Assembly (NCBI GenBank): GCA_963746155.1 | Contig: CAVVAB010000009.1 | Coordinates: forward strand, 248,001-312,000 | Length of the DNA stretch: 64,000 nucleotides | Direction of reading: 5' to 3' | Origin: AC-32 sp963746155 | GTDB lineage: Bacteria; Actinomycetota; Thermoleophilia; Gaiellales; Gaiellaceae | Shown here: positions 12,900-21,934 of the stretch, one piece after another | Numbering within the stretch: position 1 is the stretch's first letter | How the letters are laid out: the number at the start of each line of letters is the position of its first letter | Program-made: the position numbers and the translations under genes | Notes under the pieces: generated by a model | Databases searched by the model: none | The model's input: the letters and a program-made list of their open reading frames with translations, nothing else | What the model was told of the DNA's origin: nothing

Positions 12900-13584
12900 A
12901 TGATCGTGTTCGAGAACGTGTCGAAGGTCTACGACCCGGACGTCGAGGCGCTGCGAGACGTCACGTTCGTGATCGACAAGGGCGAGTTCGTCTTCGTCGT
13001 CGGCGCCTCCGGCTCGGGCAAGTCGACGGTGATCCGGCTGCTGCTGAAGGAGATCGAGCCGACCGAGGGCCGGATCATCGTCGGCGGCCGCGACCTCGGC
13101 CGGCTCAAGCGCTCGAAGGTGCCGATGCTGCGCCGCAACCTCGGCTGCGTCTTCCAGGACTTCAAGCTGCTGCCGAACCGCACCGCGGCCGAGAACGTCG
13201 CCTACGCGCTCAAGGTGCAGGGCGAGAGCCGCGCGTCGATCCGGCGCAAGGTGCCCGAGGTGCTCGGCCTCGTCGGGCTCTCCGCACAAGATGAACTCGC
13301 TACCCGACGAGCTCTCCGGCGGCGAGCAGCAGCGCGTCTCGATCGCGCGCGCCGTCGTCAACCACCCGCCGCTGCTGATCTGCGACGAGCCGACCGGGAA
13401 CCTCGACCCCGACACGTCGGTCGGGATCATGCAGCTGCTCTACCGCATCAACCGCGCCGGCACGACGATCCTGATGGTCACCCACGACCGCGAGATGGTC
13501 GACAAGATGCGCAAGCGCGTGATCGCGCTCGAGGACGGGCGGCTCGCGCGCGACGAGCGCCGCGGCGGGTACAGCTCCGAGTGA
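12900..13584 (+). CDS. ftsE: Cell division ATP-binding protein FtsE
   Basis: ATPase half of the FtsEX complex that activates septal peptidoglycan hydrolases. Visible: Walker A VVGASGSGKSTVIRLLL, Q-loop CVFQDFKLLPNRTAAENVA, the ABC signature LPDELSGGEQQRVSIARAVV, Walker B LLICDEPTGNLDPDTS and the switch VTHDREMVD. About 227 residues. ATG 12900 follows a 192-base gap after prfB. One frameshift only, a G at 13284 between LS and HKMNS. The end TGA 13582-13584 overlaps the GTG of ftsX, standard ftsEX coupling. Confidence 0.96.
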
Positions 13585-14489
13585 GGTCCGCGCTCGCTGC
13601 TCGTCGCCGAGGCGGTGCGGTCGCTGAGCGCGAACCTCTCGACGTCGATCGCGGCGACGATGACCGTGCTGATCGGCATGTTCCTGCTCGGCCTCGTCAT
13701 CGCGCTCGGCACGTGGGCGTCTCGTGGTCGGACCACGTGAAGAGCGAGCTCGTCGTCAACGTCTACTTCTGCACGCCGCTCACGCTGCGAGCGAGCGACG
13801 CGACCGGCGCGCAGATCACGGCGGTCGCGCGACAAGCTGCATCGCGATGCCCGCAGGTCAAGAGCGTCCGCTTCGTCTCGAAGGACGAGGCGCTGCAAGA
13901 CGATGCGCAAGAAGTACCCCGAGCTCACGCAAGTCGCTGCCCGGCAACCCGCTGCCCGGACGCGTACGAGGTGATCCCGAAGAAGCGGCGAGCACGTCGA
14001 CGCGATCGCGACGCAGCTCGCGCGCGAGCCGCCCGGGCGTCGCAGAAGGTGAACTACGGCAAGAAGACGCGCCGACCGGATCCTGCAGGTCGCGCAGAGC
14101 GTCGATCGAGATCGTTCTTCCTCGTCGCCGTGCTCGTGCTGCTCGCGGCGTCGACGCTGCTGATCGCGAACACGATCCGGCTCTCGATCTTCTCGCGGCG
14201 ACGCGAGATCGAGGTGATGAAGCTCGTCGGCGCGACGAACTGGTTCGTGCGCGGGCCGTTCATGCTCGAGGGGCTGATCTGCGGGCTGCCGGCTCGGTCG
14301 GCGCGGTGGTCCTGCTCGCTGCTCGGCAAGGAGATCGTCGCTGCCGGCGATCCTCGGCCACATCGACACGACGACGCGACGTGCAGGCGCTCGCCGTTCG
14401 GCTTCAACGCGCTGATCCTGCTCGGCGCCGGGCTCCTGCTCGGCGCCGCCGGCTCCGGGATCACGCTGCGCCGCTTCCTCAAGGTCTGA
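13581..14489 (+). CDS. ftsX: Cell division membrane protein FtsX
   Basis: Membrane partner of FtsE. N-terminal VAEAVRSLSANLSTSIAATM leads into the first membrane helix (TVLIGMFLLGLVIALGTWV); then the extracytoplasmic domain (ELVVNVYFCTPLTLRAS, SVRFVSKDEALQ, LPGNPLPDAYEVIPKK), a second helix (VFLVAVLVLLAASTLLIANT), the cytoplasmic loop SIFSRRREIEVMKLVGATNW, FVRGPFMLEGLICGLAGS and two final helices ending ITLRRFLKV. About 300 residues. GTG 13581 overlaps the ftsE stop. Many indels between 13600 and 14370. Confidence 0.93.
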   Translation: MRSALAARRRGGAVAEREPLDVDRGDDDRADRHVPARPRHRARHVGVSWSDHVKSELVVNVYFCTPLTLRASDATGAQITAVARQAASRCPQVKSVRFVSKDEALQDDAQEVPRAHASRCPATRCPDAYEVIPKKRRARRRDRDAARARAARASQKVNYGKKTRRPDPAGRAERRSRSFFLVAVLVLLAASTLLIANTIRLSIFSRRREIEVMKLVGATNWFVRGPFMLEGLICGLPARSARWSCSLLGKEIVAAGDPRPHRHDDATCRRSPFGFNALILLGAGLLLGAAGSGITLRRFLKV

Positions 14490-14528
14490 CGACCTGCGGC
14501 CCGCGTGTCTCGACGGGCCGCAGGCCTC

Positions 14529-16231
14529 ATGACCGAGACGGATCGCACTCGTCGTCGTCGAGATCGCGCGGCGCGGCAAGCTCGTCGTCGGCGAGCCGTA
14601 CTTCACGCCCGGGCGTGCCGCTCGTGCTCGACCGCAAGGGGCTCGGCGACGCGAGCCCGGGCGACCTCGCCGTCGTCCGCACGGGCCGCGGCCGCGCGCG
14701 GCTCGAGCGCGTGCTCGGGCCGGCCGACCGCGATCGAGACCGTGCTCGAGGGCCTGCTCGTCGAGGAGGGCGCGCGCGCGCGGCGTTCGAGCCGTACGAC
14801 CCGCCGCCGAGCCGACGCTCGAGGGCCGCGTCGACCTGCGCGACCTGGTCGACGTTCACGATCGACCCCGAGACGGCGAAGGACTTCGACGACGCGCTCT
14901 CGTTCCGCGCGAGGGCGACGCGCGCGCTGGGTGCACATCGCCGACGTCTCGCACTTCGTCCCGGCCGGCTCGCCGCTCGACCACGGCGCCGCCGGGCGCG
15001 CGTTCTCCGTCTACGTCCCGGCCGCGTGGCGCCGATGCTGCCGCCCGAGCTCGCCGACGACCTTGCAGCCTGCGCCCGCACGAGGACCGGCTCAGCGTCA
15101 CCGTCGAGGTGCCTTCGACGGCTCTGCGCCGGGCGAGCCGCTCTTCTACCGCTCGGTGATCCGCAGCGACGCGCGGCTCGACGTACGGCCAGGCGCGAGG
15201 CGATCCTCGCCGGCGCGCGAGCGGGCCGACCCGAGCTGGACGAGGCGCTGCGCCTCGCCGAGCGGCTCGCCGCCGAGCTGCGCGCCGCCGCTTCGCCCGC
15301 GGCGCGCTGCGCATCGAGTCGCCCGAGGTCGAGTTCGCGTTCGACGGCCGCGGCGGGGTCGAGCGGGCGTGGCGGGAGTCGGAGCCGCACGCGCACGCGC
15401 TCGTCGAGGAGCTGATGATCCTCGCCAACGAGGCCGTCGCCGGCCTGCTCGCCGGCCGCCGCCGCGAGGCGCTGTACCGCGTCCACGAGCGGCCCGACCC
15501 GCAGGCGATCGAGCACCTGCTCGCGAAGCTCGCCGACCTCGACGTGCCGACGCCGCCCGCGCCCGAGCACCTGAGCCCGCCGACGCGGCCGCGCTCGCCG
15601 CCGAGGCGAGCGAGCGCGTCGACCGACGTACGTCGCGCAGCCGGCCGCGGCCGCGAGGCGTTCCCGGCGCTCGTCCTGCGCGCGCTGAAGCAGGCGCGCT
15701 ACGACCCGCGCAACCTCGGCCACTCGGGCCTCGCGAGCACCGCGTACTGCCACTTCACGTCGCCGATCCGCCGCTACCCCGACCTCGTCGTCCACCGCGC
15801 GCTGCTGCGCGAGCTCGGCGCCTGGCGACGAGCCGCCGCCCGAGCGACCTCGCCGAGCTCGCCGAGCACACGTCGGCGCGCGAGCGCGAGGCCGCGAGGC
15901 TCGAGCACCGCGCCGACGACATCTGCCTCGCCTGGCTGCTCGAGCGGCGCCTCTTCGAGCTCGGCTGGGAGGCCGTGTTCGAGGGCGAGATCGTCGGCCT
16001 GATCGGCTCCGGCCTCTTCGTCCGCTTCGGCGAGGTCTTCGAGGGCTACGTGCCCGTGCGCCGGCTCGGCGACGACTGGTACGAGCTGAACGAGCTCGGC
16101 ACCGCGCTCGCCGGCCGCCGCGGCGGGCGGCCGCTACCGGCTCGGCGACCCGATCGCGGTGCGGGTCGAGGAGATCCGCCGCGCCGAGGGGAAGATCGAG
16201 CTCTCGCCCGCGGACGCGTCGCGGCGTCTGA
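14529..16231 (+). CDS. RNB-domain exoribonuclease (RNase R/II family)
   Basis: Processive 3'-5' RNA exonuclease. Starts MTETDRTRVVEIARRGKLVV, lacking a long cold-shock N-terminus. Catalytic RNB core: LVTFTIDPETAKDFDDALSF, which supplies the metal-binding aspartates, WVHIADVSHFVPAGSPLD, LPPELADDLCSLRPHEDRLS, EELMILANEAVAGLLAG, RYDPRNLGHSGLASTAYCHF, TSPIRRYPDLVVHRALL, ending in an S1-like domain (FEGEIVGLIGSGLFVRFGEV). Probably the broken reading ends at TGA 16229-16231, but a frameshift obscures it. The family with the SmpB/tmRNA pair nearby is notable because RNase R degrades trans-translated mRNAs in E. coli; the link here is inferred. Confidence 0.88.
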
Positions 16232-16249
16232 CCGCGTCGTGCTGCGCCG

Positions 16250-16969
16250 TGCAGGGCGAAACGGTGAACTGCCCGCTCATCTGGGGGACTCGACGTCGCA
16301 GTGGAAGTTGGAAATGCGCCGGAGGCAGCGCGACCGTCCACGTCTCTGACTGACCGCCGAAGCAGGATCGTGCACTTTCTTGATCCCCACGAGGTCGAAG
16401 CTGCAGCCAAAATTGGCGCGCGAGCTCGACTGATCACGAAGGTGACAATGGCCCGACGGCATCGTCAGCTGGGAGAGAACGAACTTGGCCTCGGGCTCCT
16501 CGAACATTCCGACGTCGACTGTCGTCTTGGCGGTACCGACCGTCCCGGTCGTAACGGGCGGCGGCGCGGCCGCGGCCATGACCAGGAAGACGCCCTTCAG
16601 CCGGCCGCCGCCTGCCCGCGAACGGAGGAGCGGTAGGGGTAGCGGCCCTTCTTCGAGAACATGACCCGCAACGTCGCGGAGTGCCCGGGCGAGAGACGGC
16701 GAGTCTCCTTCCCCGCGATCTTGAAATCGTGCGAGACCTTGCCCTTGTTGCAGGACCGTGAAGATCACCATCCCCGTGGGAGACGCGGCGCGTCGACAGC
16801 TTGAACCTGGAATCTAGTGGCGGTGACGGTCACACGGGTCACCTTCGAAGAGCGATGCCGCGCGCAGGGCGCCGAGCACTGGCCTCGTGGCGCAGACGAC
16901 GAAGGTTCCTGCGGCAAGTCCCGCAGCCGCCAGACCAACAAAGACGACGACGCTCGCTCCCCGGTGCAA
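16250..16969 (-). CDS. Secreted or membrane-anchored double cupredoxin-like protein (frameshifted)
   Basis: Minus-strand frames stitch to two cupredoxin-like domains behind a hydrophobic N-terminal segment (ASVVVFVGLAAAGLAAGTFV; candidate TTG start at 16969). Domain 1: VTVTAT, FKLS, GMVIFTVLNKGKVSHDFKIA, ETRRLSPGHSATLRVMFS, KKGRYPYRSSVRGQAAAGLK, GVFLV. Domain 2 after a Thr/Pro linker: VLSQLTMPSGTVTFVI, CSFDLVGIK and FHCDVESPQMSGQFTVS. The copper ligands look mostly lost: domain 1 keeps the first His but has Ser, Gln and Leu where Cys, His and Met are expected; domain 2 has a Cys but no clear His pair. Electron transfer is therefore doubtful. The stop is not resolved; the gene converges on the RNB gene. 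Confidence 0.6.
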
Positions 16970-17054
16970 GGTACCGCCTCCGCGGAAAACGTAACTAACG
17001 ACACTACCCTAACGGCCGAGTTGAGCTGTGCTTTAGGTCCGTACACTCAAGCGC

Positions 17055-17514
17055 ATGGCCAGCACGGAGAGAAGCTGATCGCCGACAACCGCCGCGCGCG
17101 GCACGAGTACCACCTGCTCGACCGCGTCGAGGCGGGGCTCGCGCTCCAGGGCAGCGAGGTCAAGTCGCTGCGCCAGGGCCACGCGATCCTGCAGCGCGCC
17201 TACGCCGACCCGCGCGACGGCGAGCTCTGGCTCGTCGGGCTCCACATCCCGCCGTACGAGCAGGCGTCGGTCGAGCCGCACGACCCCGACCGCGCCCGCA
17301 AGCTGCTGCTGCACCGCCGCGAGATCGACCAGCTCTCCTCGCAGGTCGCCGAGAAGGGCCTGACGATCGTGCCGACGCGCCTCTACTTCAAGGACGGGCG
17401 GGCCAAGGTCGAGCTCGCGCTCGGACGCGGAAGGAGCTGCGCGACAAGCGCCGCGACATCGCCGACCGCGAGAGCAAGCGCCGCATCGAGCGCGAGCTCA
17501 AGAGCCGCCGCTGA
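17055..17514 (+). CDS. smpB: SsrA-binding protein SmpB
   Basis: Essential partner of tmRNA in ribosome rescue. About 152 residues: RKLIADNRRARHEYHLLDRV, EAGLALQGSEVKSLRQGHAI, LVGLHIPPYEQASVEPHDPD, RARKLLLHRREIDQLSSQVA, EKGLTIVPTRLYFKDGRAKV, ELALGRGKELRDKRRDIADR, with the typical basic C-terminal tail RESKRRIERELKSRR. ATG 17055; frameshifts at about 17075 and 17425; stop TGA 17512-17514. ssrA itself lies 2.5 kb downstream on the same strand, separated by two minus-strand genes. Confidence 0.95.
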
Positions 17515-18149
17515 CCCTGTAGGCGCCACTCGCCGGGGACGCGCCGAGCGGCTTAAGCCGGGGACAGGCCGGCCGCCCTGGAACCAAGCTTCCAGGAGCA
17601 CCGAACCGGTGGGCAACGATCCGAGCGGCGCTGGTAGCCCCCCAGCCGGGGTCGGGTCCCGCGGCCACCGGGCCGCGCCGAGGTTGACGAGCACCCCGCG
17701 AGACTCGGTGTCGGCCCGACGAAGACCACTCGGGCCACTCCCCGTCGATGCCGGGGCGACGCGAGCCTCGAACGTCAGCCTGAAAGCTGCACCCGGGGTC
17801 GACCGAGAAGATCGCCGAGTTGATCGCCGCGCCTGAGTCGCTGCTGCTGCCGTGGAGGGCTTGGCCGCCGGAGCCGACCGCCTCGAGTTGCGTCGACCGC
17901 ACCTCAGTAACCCCATCCGCCCAAGCCTCGATCGAACCGCGGATGGGACGCTGATCGGTCGACCGACTGCAGGTAGAGGGTCTCGGAAGCGTGACAGTCG
18001 GCCGCACCGGAGGCAGTCCGCACTCCGTGTTCTCGCGAAAGCCGACGACGGCGCTCCCGGCGCCTGCGGCACCCTGCCAGTCAGGGTGTACTGCTCGCGA
18101 GCACCAGGGCCGCGAGCGGTGCGGTGAGCCGGACACTTCGCCCGTTCAG
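17515..18149 (-). other. Degraded stretch, possibly the rest of an adenylate cyclase domain
   Basis: No credible reading frame on either strand. If the upstream minus-strand hydrolase continues, as in known actinobacterial hydrolase-cyclase fusions, this is where a class III cyclase domain would be. Faint echoes (TERTGELPERAK, REQYTLTGR near 18075-18190) resemble the start of such domains, but the metal-binding and substrate residues cannot be found in any frame. Codon structure is poor, so either the sequence is bad here or the domain has decayed. Confidence 0.25.
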
Positions 18150-19099
18150 GGAGCTCCCCGTGCGCTCGGTGAGCCTGCCGGACACAACACCGCCGGAGCG
18201 TCTCAAGCGTGAGCTTCGTCGCGGCCGGAAGAGCGGTCGATCAGCCAGGAGAACGTGACTGCCCTCGGCCGAGGGAATGTCGGCGTCCGCACGACGGGAA
18301 GCTCGACATATCGGGGCCGGATCCCTCTTTCGATCAGGCGAGGAAGCGCGTCTTCGGCGCCGGCACATCGGGTCGGTCGCTCGGTGGACCGCCGAAGAGA
18401 TGACCCGAACGGATCCACGGGCCGGGCGGCGCCTCCAGGGAATGGGCGTCCTGCGGCCAGTCGCGGACGTCGAAGTCGAGGTCCATGGATGAACGCGAGA
18501 AGGCCGTCACGCGGCGTTAGGCGTCCATCCAGTCGACGAACCAGTTCCGGGTCGACGCCGGGATCGGTTCGATGTCTCGTCGGCGAAGTAAGCGCGGCGG
18601 CAAGGCCCTTGCCCCAGAGCTCCACCCGATCGATCGGCTAGCGTCGAACTCCTCAGGCGCGTCGACTCGCCCCAGGGCCAGTCGACGGTGGTCTCCTCCT
18701 TCACCTCCGCACCGACGAGGAGGAGAGCTTGGGTCCGCTCTGGGTACGTTGCGGCGAAGAGCATGGACATCGGCCCACCCTCCGAGACGCCGATCAGCGC
18801 CGCTCGCTCGGAGCCGACCGCGTCCAGCACGGCCCGCACATCGTCCATGCGCTCCTCGAGCGTCCCGATCCTGGTGCGCTCGGAGAGGCCCATCCCGCGC
18901 TTGTCGAAGACGATCAGGCGTGAGAAGGACTCCAGCTGCTCGCAGAAGCGGCGGTAGGCCGGCTGCTCCCATAGGACGTCCAGGTGCGTGATCGCGCCGG
19001 CGACGCCAGACGAGGTCTGGCGGGCCGTCGTCCGAGCGATACCTGGTACGCGATCTCGACGTCGCCGCTCATCGCGTACTGGACGGGCGGCGAGCTCAT
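18150..19099 (-). CDS. Alpha/beta hydrolase, possibly N-terminal part of a hydrolase-cyclase fusion (frameshifted)
   Basis: ATG at 19099 gives MSSPPVQYAMSGDVEIAYQV. Stitched frames continue HLDVLWEQPAYRRFCEQLES, FSRLIVFDKRGMGLSERTRI, GTLEERMDDVRAVLDAVGSE, and the nucleophile elbow ALIGVSEGGPMSMLFAATYP (GxSxG), then TQALLLVGAEVKEETT and WPWGEST. Late fragments ERGIRPRYVELP and GSHVLLAD match the region around the catalytic His. This hydrolase module with the RGMGLS and GVSEGG motifs is commonly fused to adenylate cyclase in actinobacteria (family knowledge). Its ATG overlaps the TGA of the GNAT gene upstream (ATGA), so the two are translated together. Confidence 0.65.
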
Positions 19100-20007
19100 G
19101 CGACAGGCCCCCTGAGGTGGATCCGCCCGATCCCGGGCCGGTAGCCGAACTGCTCGTTCAGGCGGCGGATCGGCGCGTTCCGCTCGTCGTTGCGCGTGCG
19201 CAGCTCCTCGTAGCCGTTGGCCTTGGCCCAGCCGATCTGCGTCGCCTTCAGCGCCCGGGCGACTCCGCGGCCGCGCCAGGCTCGCTTGACTCCGGTCAGG
19301 TCGTGGTGGGCGGTGGTCGGCTGCGCCTCCGTGAGCGAGAACTTCGCGTAGCCGATCACCTCGTCGTCTGCCAGCGCCACGAACGTCGCCTCGGGTTTGT
19401 CGCCTGAGCCCTGCATGTCGTGGGCGAGCCAGTCCTCGAACGGCTCGATCTTGTCGTCCTCGAAGCCGGGGATGTCGGGGTAGGCCTCGAGCGCGACCTG
19501 GTACATGCCGCGCGCGAGCTCGGGCCGCTCCGCCCAGGTGACGATCTCGACGCTCTCGGGCGGCTCGACCGGCGGCGGCTCGATCTCCGCGAGCTCGAGG
19601 ACGACCCCCTTCTCGCGCCGCTCCTCCACGAACCCGCGCCGCTGCGCGAAGGCCAGGCTCTCGGGATCGTTGTCGAGGACCGGCACCTCGATCGAGTCGA
19701 GGTCGCGCTCGCGGGCCCAGTCGGAGACGGCCTCGTAGATCGCCGTGGCAACGCCGTGCCGGCGGCGTTCGGCCAGGACCGTCACGAGAGCGAACACGCG
19801 GTCGGGCTGCTGCGGCTGGATCGCGGCGACCGCCGACCCGGCCGGCAGGCCGTCGAGCCGTGCCAGCAGGTCGAGGTGGTCGGTCAAGCTCGCTTTGTAG
19901 GAGTGGACGTTGGCGAGCGTGACCTTTTCATGTGACCAGACCTCGTTGTAGACGTCGAGCGAGACCTGCTCGTCAGGCTCGTCTTTGCAGGGGAATACCT
20001 CGATCAC
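19096..20007 (-). CDS. Tandem GNAT-domain acetyltransferase
   Basis: Intact 303 residues with two GNAT folds. The first (residues about 1-145) has AERRRHGVATAIYEAVSDWA, the second (about 155-303) has the better acetyl-CoA loop VKRAWRGRGVARALKATQIG and NDERNAPIRRLNEQFGYRPG. Such tandem proteins often keep one active and one degenerate domain, and here the first lacks the full (Q/R)xxGx(G/A). Substrate unknown. Start GTG 20007; it lies 26 bases from the mature tmRNA 5' end and is divergent from it, so the promoters must overlap. This is the first long gene in the window without frameshifts. Confidence 0.8.
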   Translation of the reverse strand: MIEVFPCKDEPDEQVSLDVYNEVWSHEKVTLANVHSYKASLTDHLDLLARLDGLPAGSAVAAIQPQQPDRVFALVTVLAERRRHGVATAIYEAVSDWARERDLDSIEVPVLDNDPESLAFAQRRGFVEERREKGVVLELAEIEPPPVEPPESVEIVTWAERPELARGMYQVALEAYPDIPGFEDDKIEPFEDWLAHDMQGSGDKPEATFVALADDEVIGYAKFSLTEAQPTTAHHDLTGVKRAWRGRGVARALKATQIGWAKANGYEELRTRNDERNAPIRRLNEQFGYRPGIGRIHLRGPVA

Positions 20008-20032
20008 ACGGCTACACTACGTTCACACATAC

Positions 20033-20397
20033 GGGGGCGACCAGGCTTCGACGTGGTCGGATCTCCGGCAGAGCTGCAAGCCGAGGTTCCCGGTCGGCCT
20101 CGTAAAACAACCGGGAAACAACGTAAGTGCGAAGAACAACAACGCACTCGCTCTCGCTGCCTAACCCGTAGCGAAGCGCGTCGCTCCGAGCTCGGCCCGT
20201 GGCCCGGGTAGCGGCGTCAGAAAACGGGCTCGGCGCCTAGGGAGAGCCAATCGCCCGAAGCGCGACACCAAAGGATGGCTAGCCCGGCGGTTGGTCGGCT
20301 GCCAACCGGCCGGCGGGCGAAACCAAACGGCAGCCTAAGCTTGTAGACGCTCTGTTCGGAGCGATTGCGGACGCGGGTTCGATTCCCGCCGCCTCCA
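20033..20397 (+). ncRNA. ssrA: Transfer-messenger RNA (tmRNA)
   Basis: Ribosome-rescue RNA. The 5' end GGGGGCGACCAGGCTTCGAC is canonical and pairs with the 3' acceptor strand CGCCTCC plus discriminator A (20390-20397). The T-arm GGGTTCGATTCCC is at 20375-20387. The tag reading frame begins at GCG after TAAGT, encoding AKNNNALALAA and then TAA at 20161-20163, so the degradation tag is (A)AKNNNALALAA, ending in the usual ALAA. CCA is not encoded (the genome has CTC). Length about 365 nt is normal for the one-piece form. A TACACT at 20013-20018 could be its -10 box. Confidence 0.97.
20374..20397 (+). repeat. ssrA 3'-end copy (attachment-site-like repeat, left)
   Basis: The T-arm and acceptor end of ssrA (GGTTCGATTCCC, one base, CCGCCTCCA) recurs at 21935-21957 with one mismatch over 23 bases. 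The 3' end of ssrA is a well-known target of tyrosine integrases, so this is the intact target-side copy. Confidence 0.55.
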
Positions 20398-20400
20398 CTC

Positions 20401-20450
20401 CCGATCGAAGTCCGCTGCGGCTGGCGCCGCAGCATGACGACTTCGATCGG
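20401..20450. terminator. Strong hairpin immediately after ssrA
   Basis: Arms CCGATCGAAGTC (20401-20412) and GACTTCGATCGG (20439-20450) pair perfectly over 12 bases, and inside them GCTGCGG (20414-20420) pairs with CCGCAGC (20427-20433). There is no T-tract, so an intrinsic terminator of the high-GC type or an RNA-processing structure are both possible. It starts four bases after the tmRNA acceptor end. Confidence 0.6.
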
Positions 20451-20560
20451 ATCGCCGTATCCACAAGCGCCGAGAGCCGACGACAGCGAAGCCGTCATCG
20501 GCGGCGTGTACGAATGCAAGACCTGACACCCAACCTCCCTGCTATTCCCAACCGACGGAT

Positions 20561-20983
20561 ATGTGCCCAGCCCCCATTGAGAGCGTGAGCGTCAAGCACG
20601 ACGACGGGACGATCGACTCGTTCCAGCGTGCCCACGTCGGAAGTGAGCTCGATTCAACACAGCTCGAACGTCTCTATTGGGACGAGATTCGCCGCGGCAC
20701 TCTGGGCGCGGCGAAGTTCTCGGGAGGCGCGATCCGCATCGGAGGTTTCTGGCCGATTCTCCGCTTCGGCTCGCTCGTCGACGGGCGGCGCCCGATCGCG
20801 GGCGGACTGTTTGCGCGACGAGCGGGTGGGACGATCGGCTGGCAGGCAGACGGCGAGCATACGGCGGTCATCGTCGAAGGATTCGCACCGCTTCTGGGCG
20901 GCCCTCTCTGGCGCGTCGAAGCATGGTTCCATGATCTGATCGGGAGACGGTTTCTCGCCCGCGTGGCGCGCGAGACGGGCTAA
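20561..20983 (+). CDS. Conserved hypothetical protein paired with an NmrA-type SDR
   Basis: An intact 140-residue soluble protein that I do not assign to a named family. Notable segments are LERLYWDEIRRGTLGAAKFS, IGGFWPILRFGSLVDGRRPI, AGGLFARRAGGTIGWQADGE and FAPLLGGPLWRVEAWFHDLI, ending GRRFLARVARETG. The repeated Gly-rich strands and Trp/His content suggest a small beta-barrel or lipocalin-like fold, which is a guess. Its TAA overlaps the ATG of the next gene (TAATG at 20981-20985), so it is coupled to the SDR. It lies inside the segment bounded by ssrA-like repeats. Confidence 0.65.
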   Translation: MCPAPIESVSVKHDDGTIDSFQRAHVGSELDSTQLERLYWDEIRRGTLGAAKFSGGAIRIGGFWPILRFGSLVDGRRPIAGGLFARRAGGTIGWQADGEHTAVIVEGFAPLLGGPLWRVEAWFHDLIGRRFLARVARETG

Positions 20984-21861
20984 TGCGCGTTGCGGTCATC
21001 GGGGCCACCGGTACGATCGGACGCCCGCTCGTCGAGGCGCTCTCGCGAACGCATGACGTCGTCGGGGTAGCGAGGCGACCACCGCGGCCCGACGACCGCG
21101 TGAACTGGATCGCGGCGGATGCGACCGATGCGGTCGCGATCTGTTCGGCACTCGAGGGGGTCGACGTCGTCTACCACCTCGTGCACTCCCTCGGGAGCGC
21201 TGACTTCGAGGAGCGCGACCGCGCGGCGGCGATGGCGGTCGCCGAAAGCGCGGCGACGGTCGGTGCCACACAGCTCGTGTATCTCGGCGGCCTTGGCGAG
21301 GAGGCGTCTGAACTCTCATCCCACCTTCGCAGCCGGGCCGAGACTGCGGAGATTCTGACGGGTGGAATGATTCCGGTCACCACGCTGCGTGCAGCGATGA
21401 TCGTCGGTCCCGGCAGCGTCGCGTTCGAAACGATCCTCGCGCTCGTCGAACGGCTGCCCGTGATGGTGTGCCCACGCTGGGTCTCCGTCGAGACCCAGCC
21501 AGTCGCACTCGCAGATGTCCTGGCAGCACTTGTCGGCGTGTGCGGTGAACCGGCTGCGTACGGCGAGACCTTCGATCTGGGCGGCCCCGAGGTGATGACG
21601 TACCGAGCGATGATGGAGCGGACTGCTCGATTGCGTGGAAAGCACCCGATTCTGATCGAGGTTCCGTTCCTCACCCCGAGGCTTTCCTCTTTGTGGCTGC
21701 ACCTCGTTACGCCCGTGAACGTCTCCGTCGCGCGTCCGCTGGTGGAGGGGCTGCGGATCCCGACCGTCGCGCATGATGACCGCATCTGGGAGCTGGTCAA
21801 GACTCGCCGGACCACGTTCGACGAGTCCGTAGAGGCGGCGCTGCGCGAGCGCGGCGCCTAA
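20983..21861 (+). CDS. NAD(P)-binding protein, NmrA/atypical SDR type
   Basis: Intact 292 residues. N-terminal Rossmann motif VAVIGATGTIGRPLVEALSR (GxTGxxG-like GATGTIG), VNWIAADATDAVAICSAL, VDVVYHLVHSLGSADFEERD and VYLGGLGEEASELSSHLRSR; then IPVTTLRAAMIVGPGSVAFE and an extended substrate domain (VSVETQPVALADVLAALVGV). The YxxxK catalytic pair of classical SDRs is absent, as in the NmrA/SDR_a5 group, so it may reduce an unknown substrate or act as a redox sensor. Coupled to the upstream hypothetical by a one-base overlap. Confidence 0.78.
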   Translation: MRVAVIGATGTIGRPLVEALSRTHDVVGVARRPPRPDDRVNWIAADATDAVAICSALEGVDVVYHLVHSLGSADFEERDRAAAMAVAESAATVGATQLVYLGGLGEEASELSSHLRSRAETAEILTGGMIPVTTLRAAMIVGPGSVAFETILALVERLPVMVCPRWVSVETQPVALADVLAALVGVCGEPAAYGETFDLGGPEVMTYRAMMERTARLRGKHPILIEVPFLTPRLSSLWLHLVTPVNVSVARPLVEGLRIPTVAHDDRIWELVKTRRTTFDESVEAALRERGA

Positions 21862-21934
21862 CCGTCGCCGCTATGAAGGTCAGGCGCAGCGCCGCCGCGA
21901 GATCGGGCTTTCGCGCTCGCGATTGAATCTTGCG

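Noticed and set aside
17840..18641. Several plus-strand ORFs opposite the alpha/beta hydrolase
   Set aside because: They are antisense to a recognisable hydrolase and have no family resemblance or good start sites.
20217..20519. Minus-strand ORFs over the tmRNA
   Set aside because: The region is fully accounted for by the tmRNA structure and its flanking hairpin.
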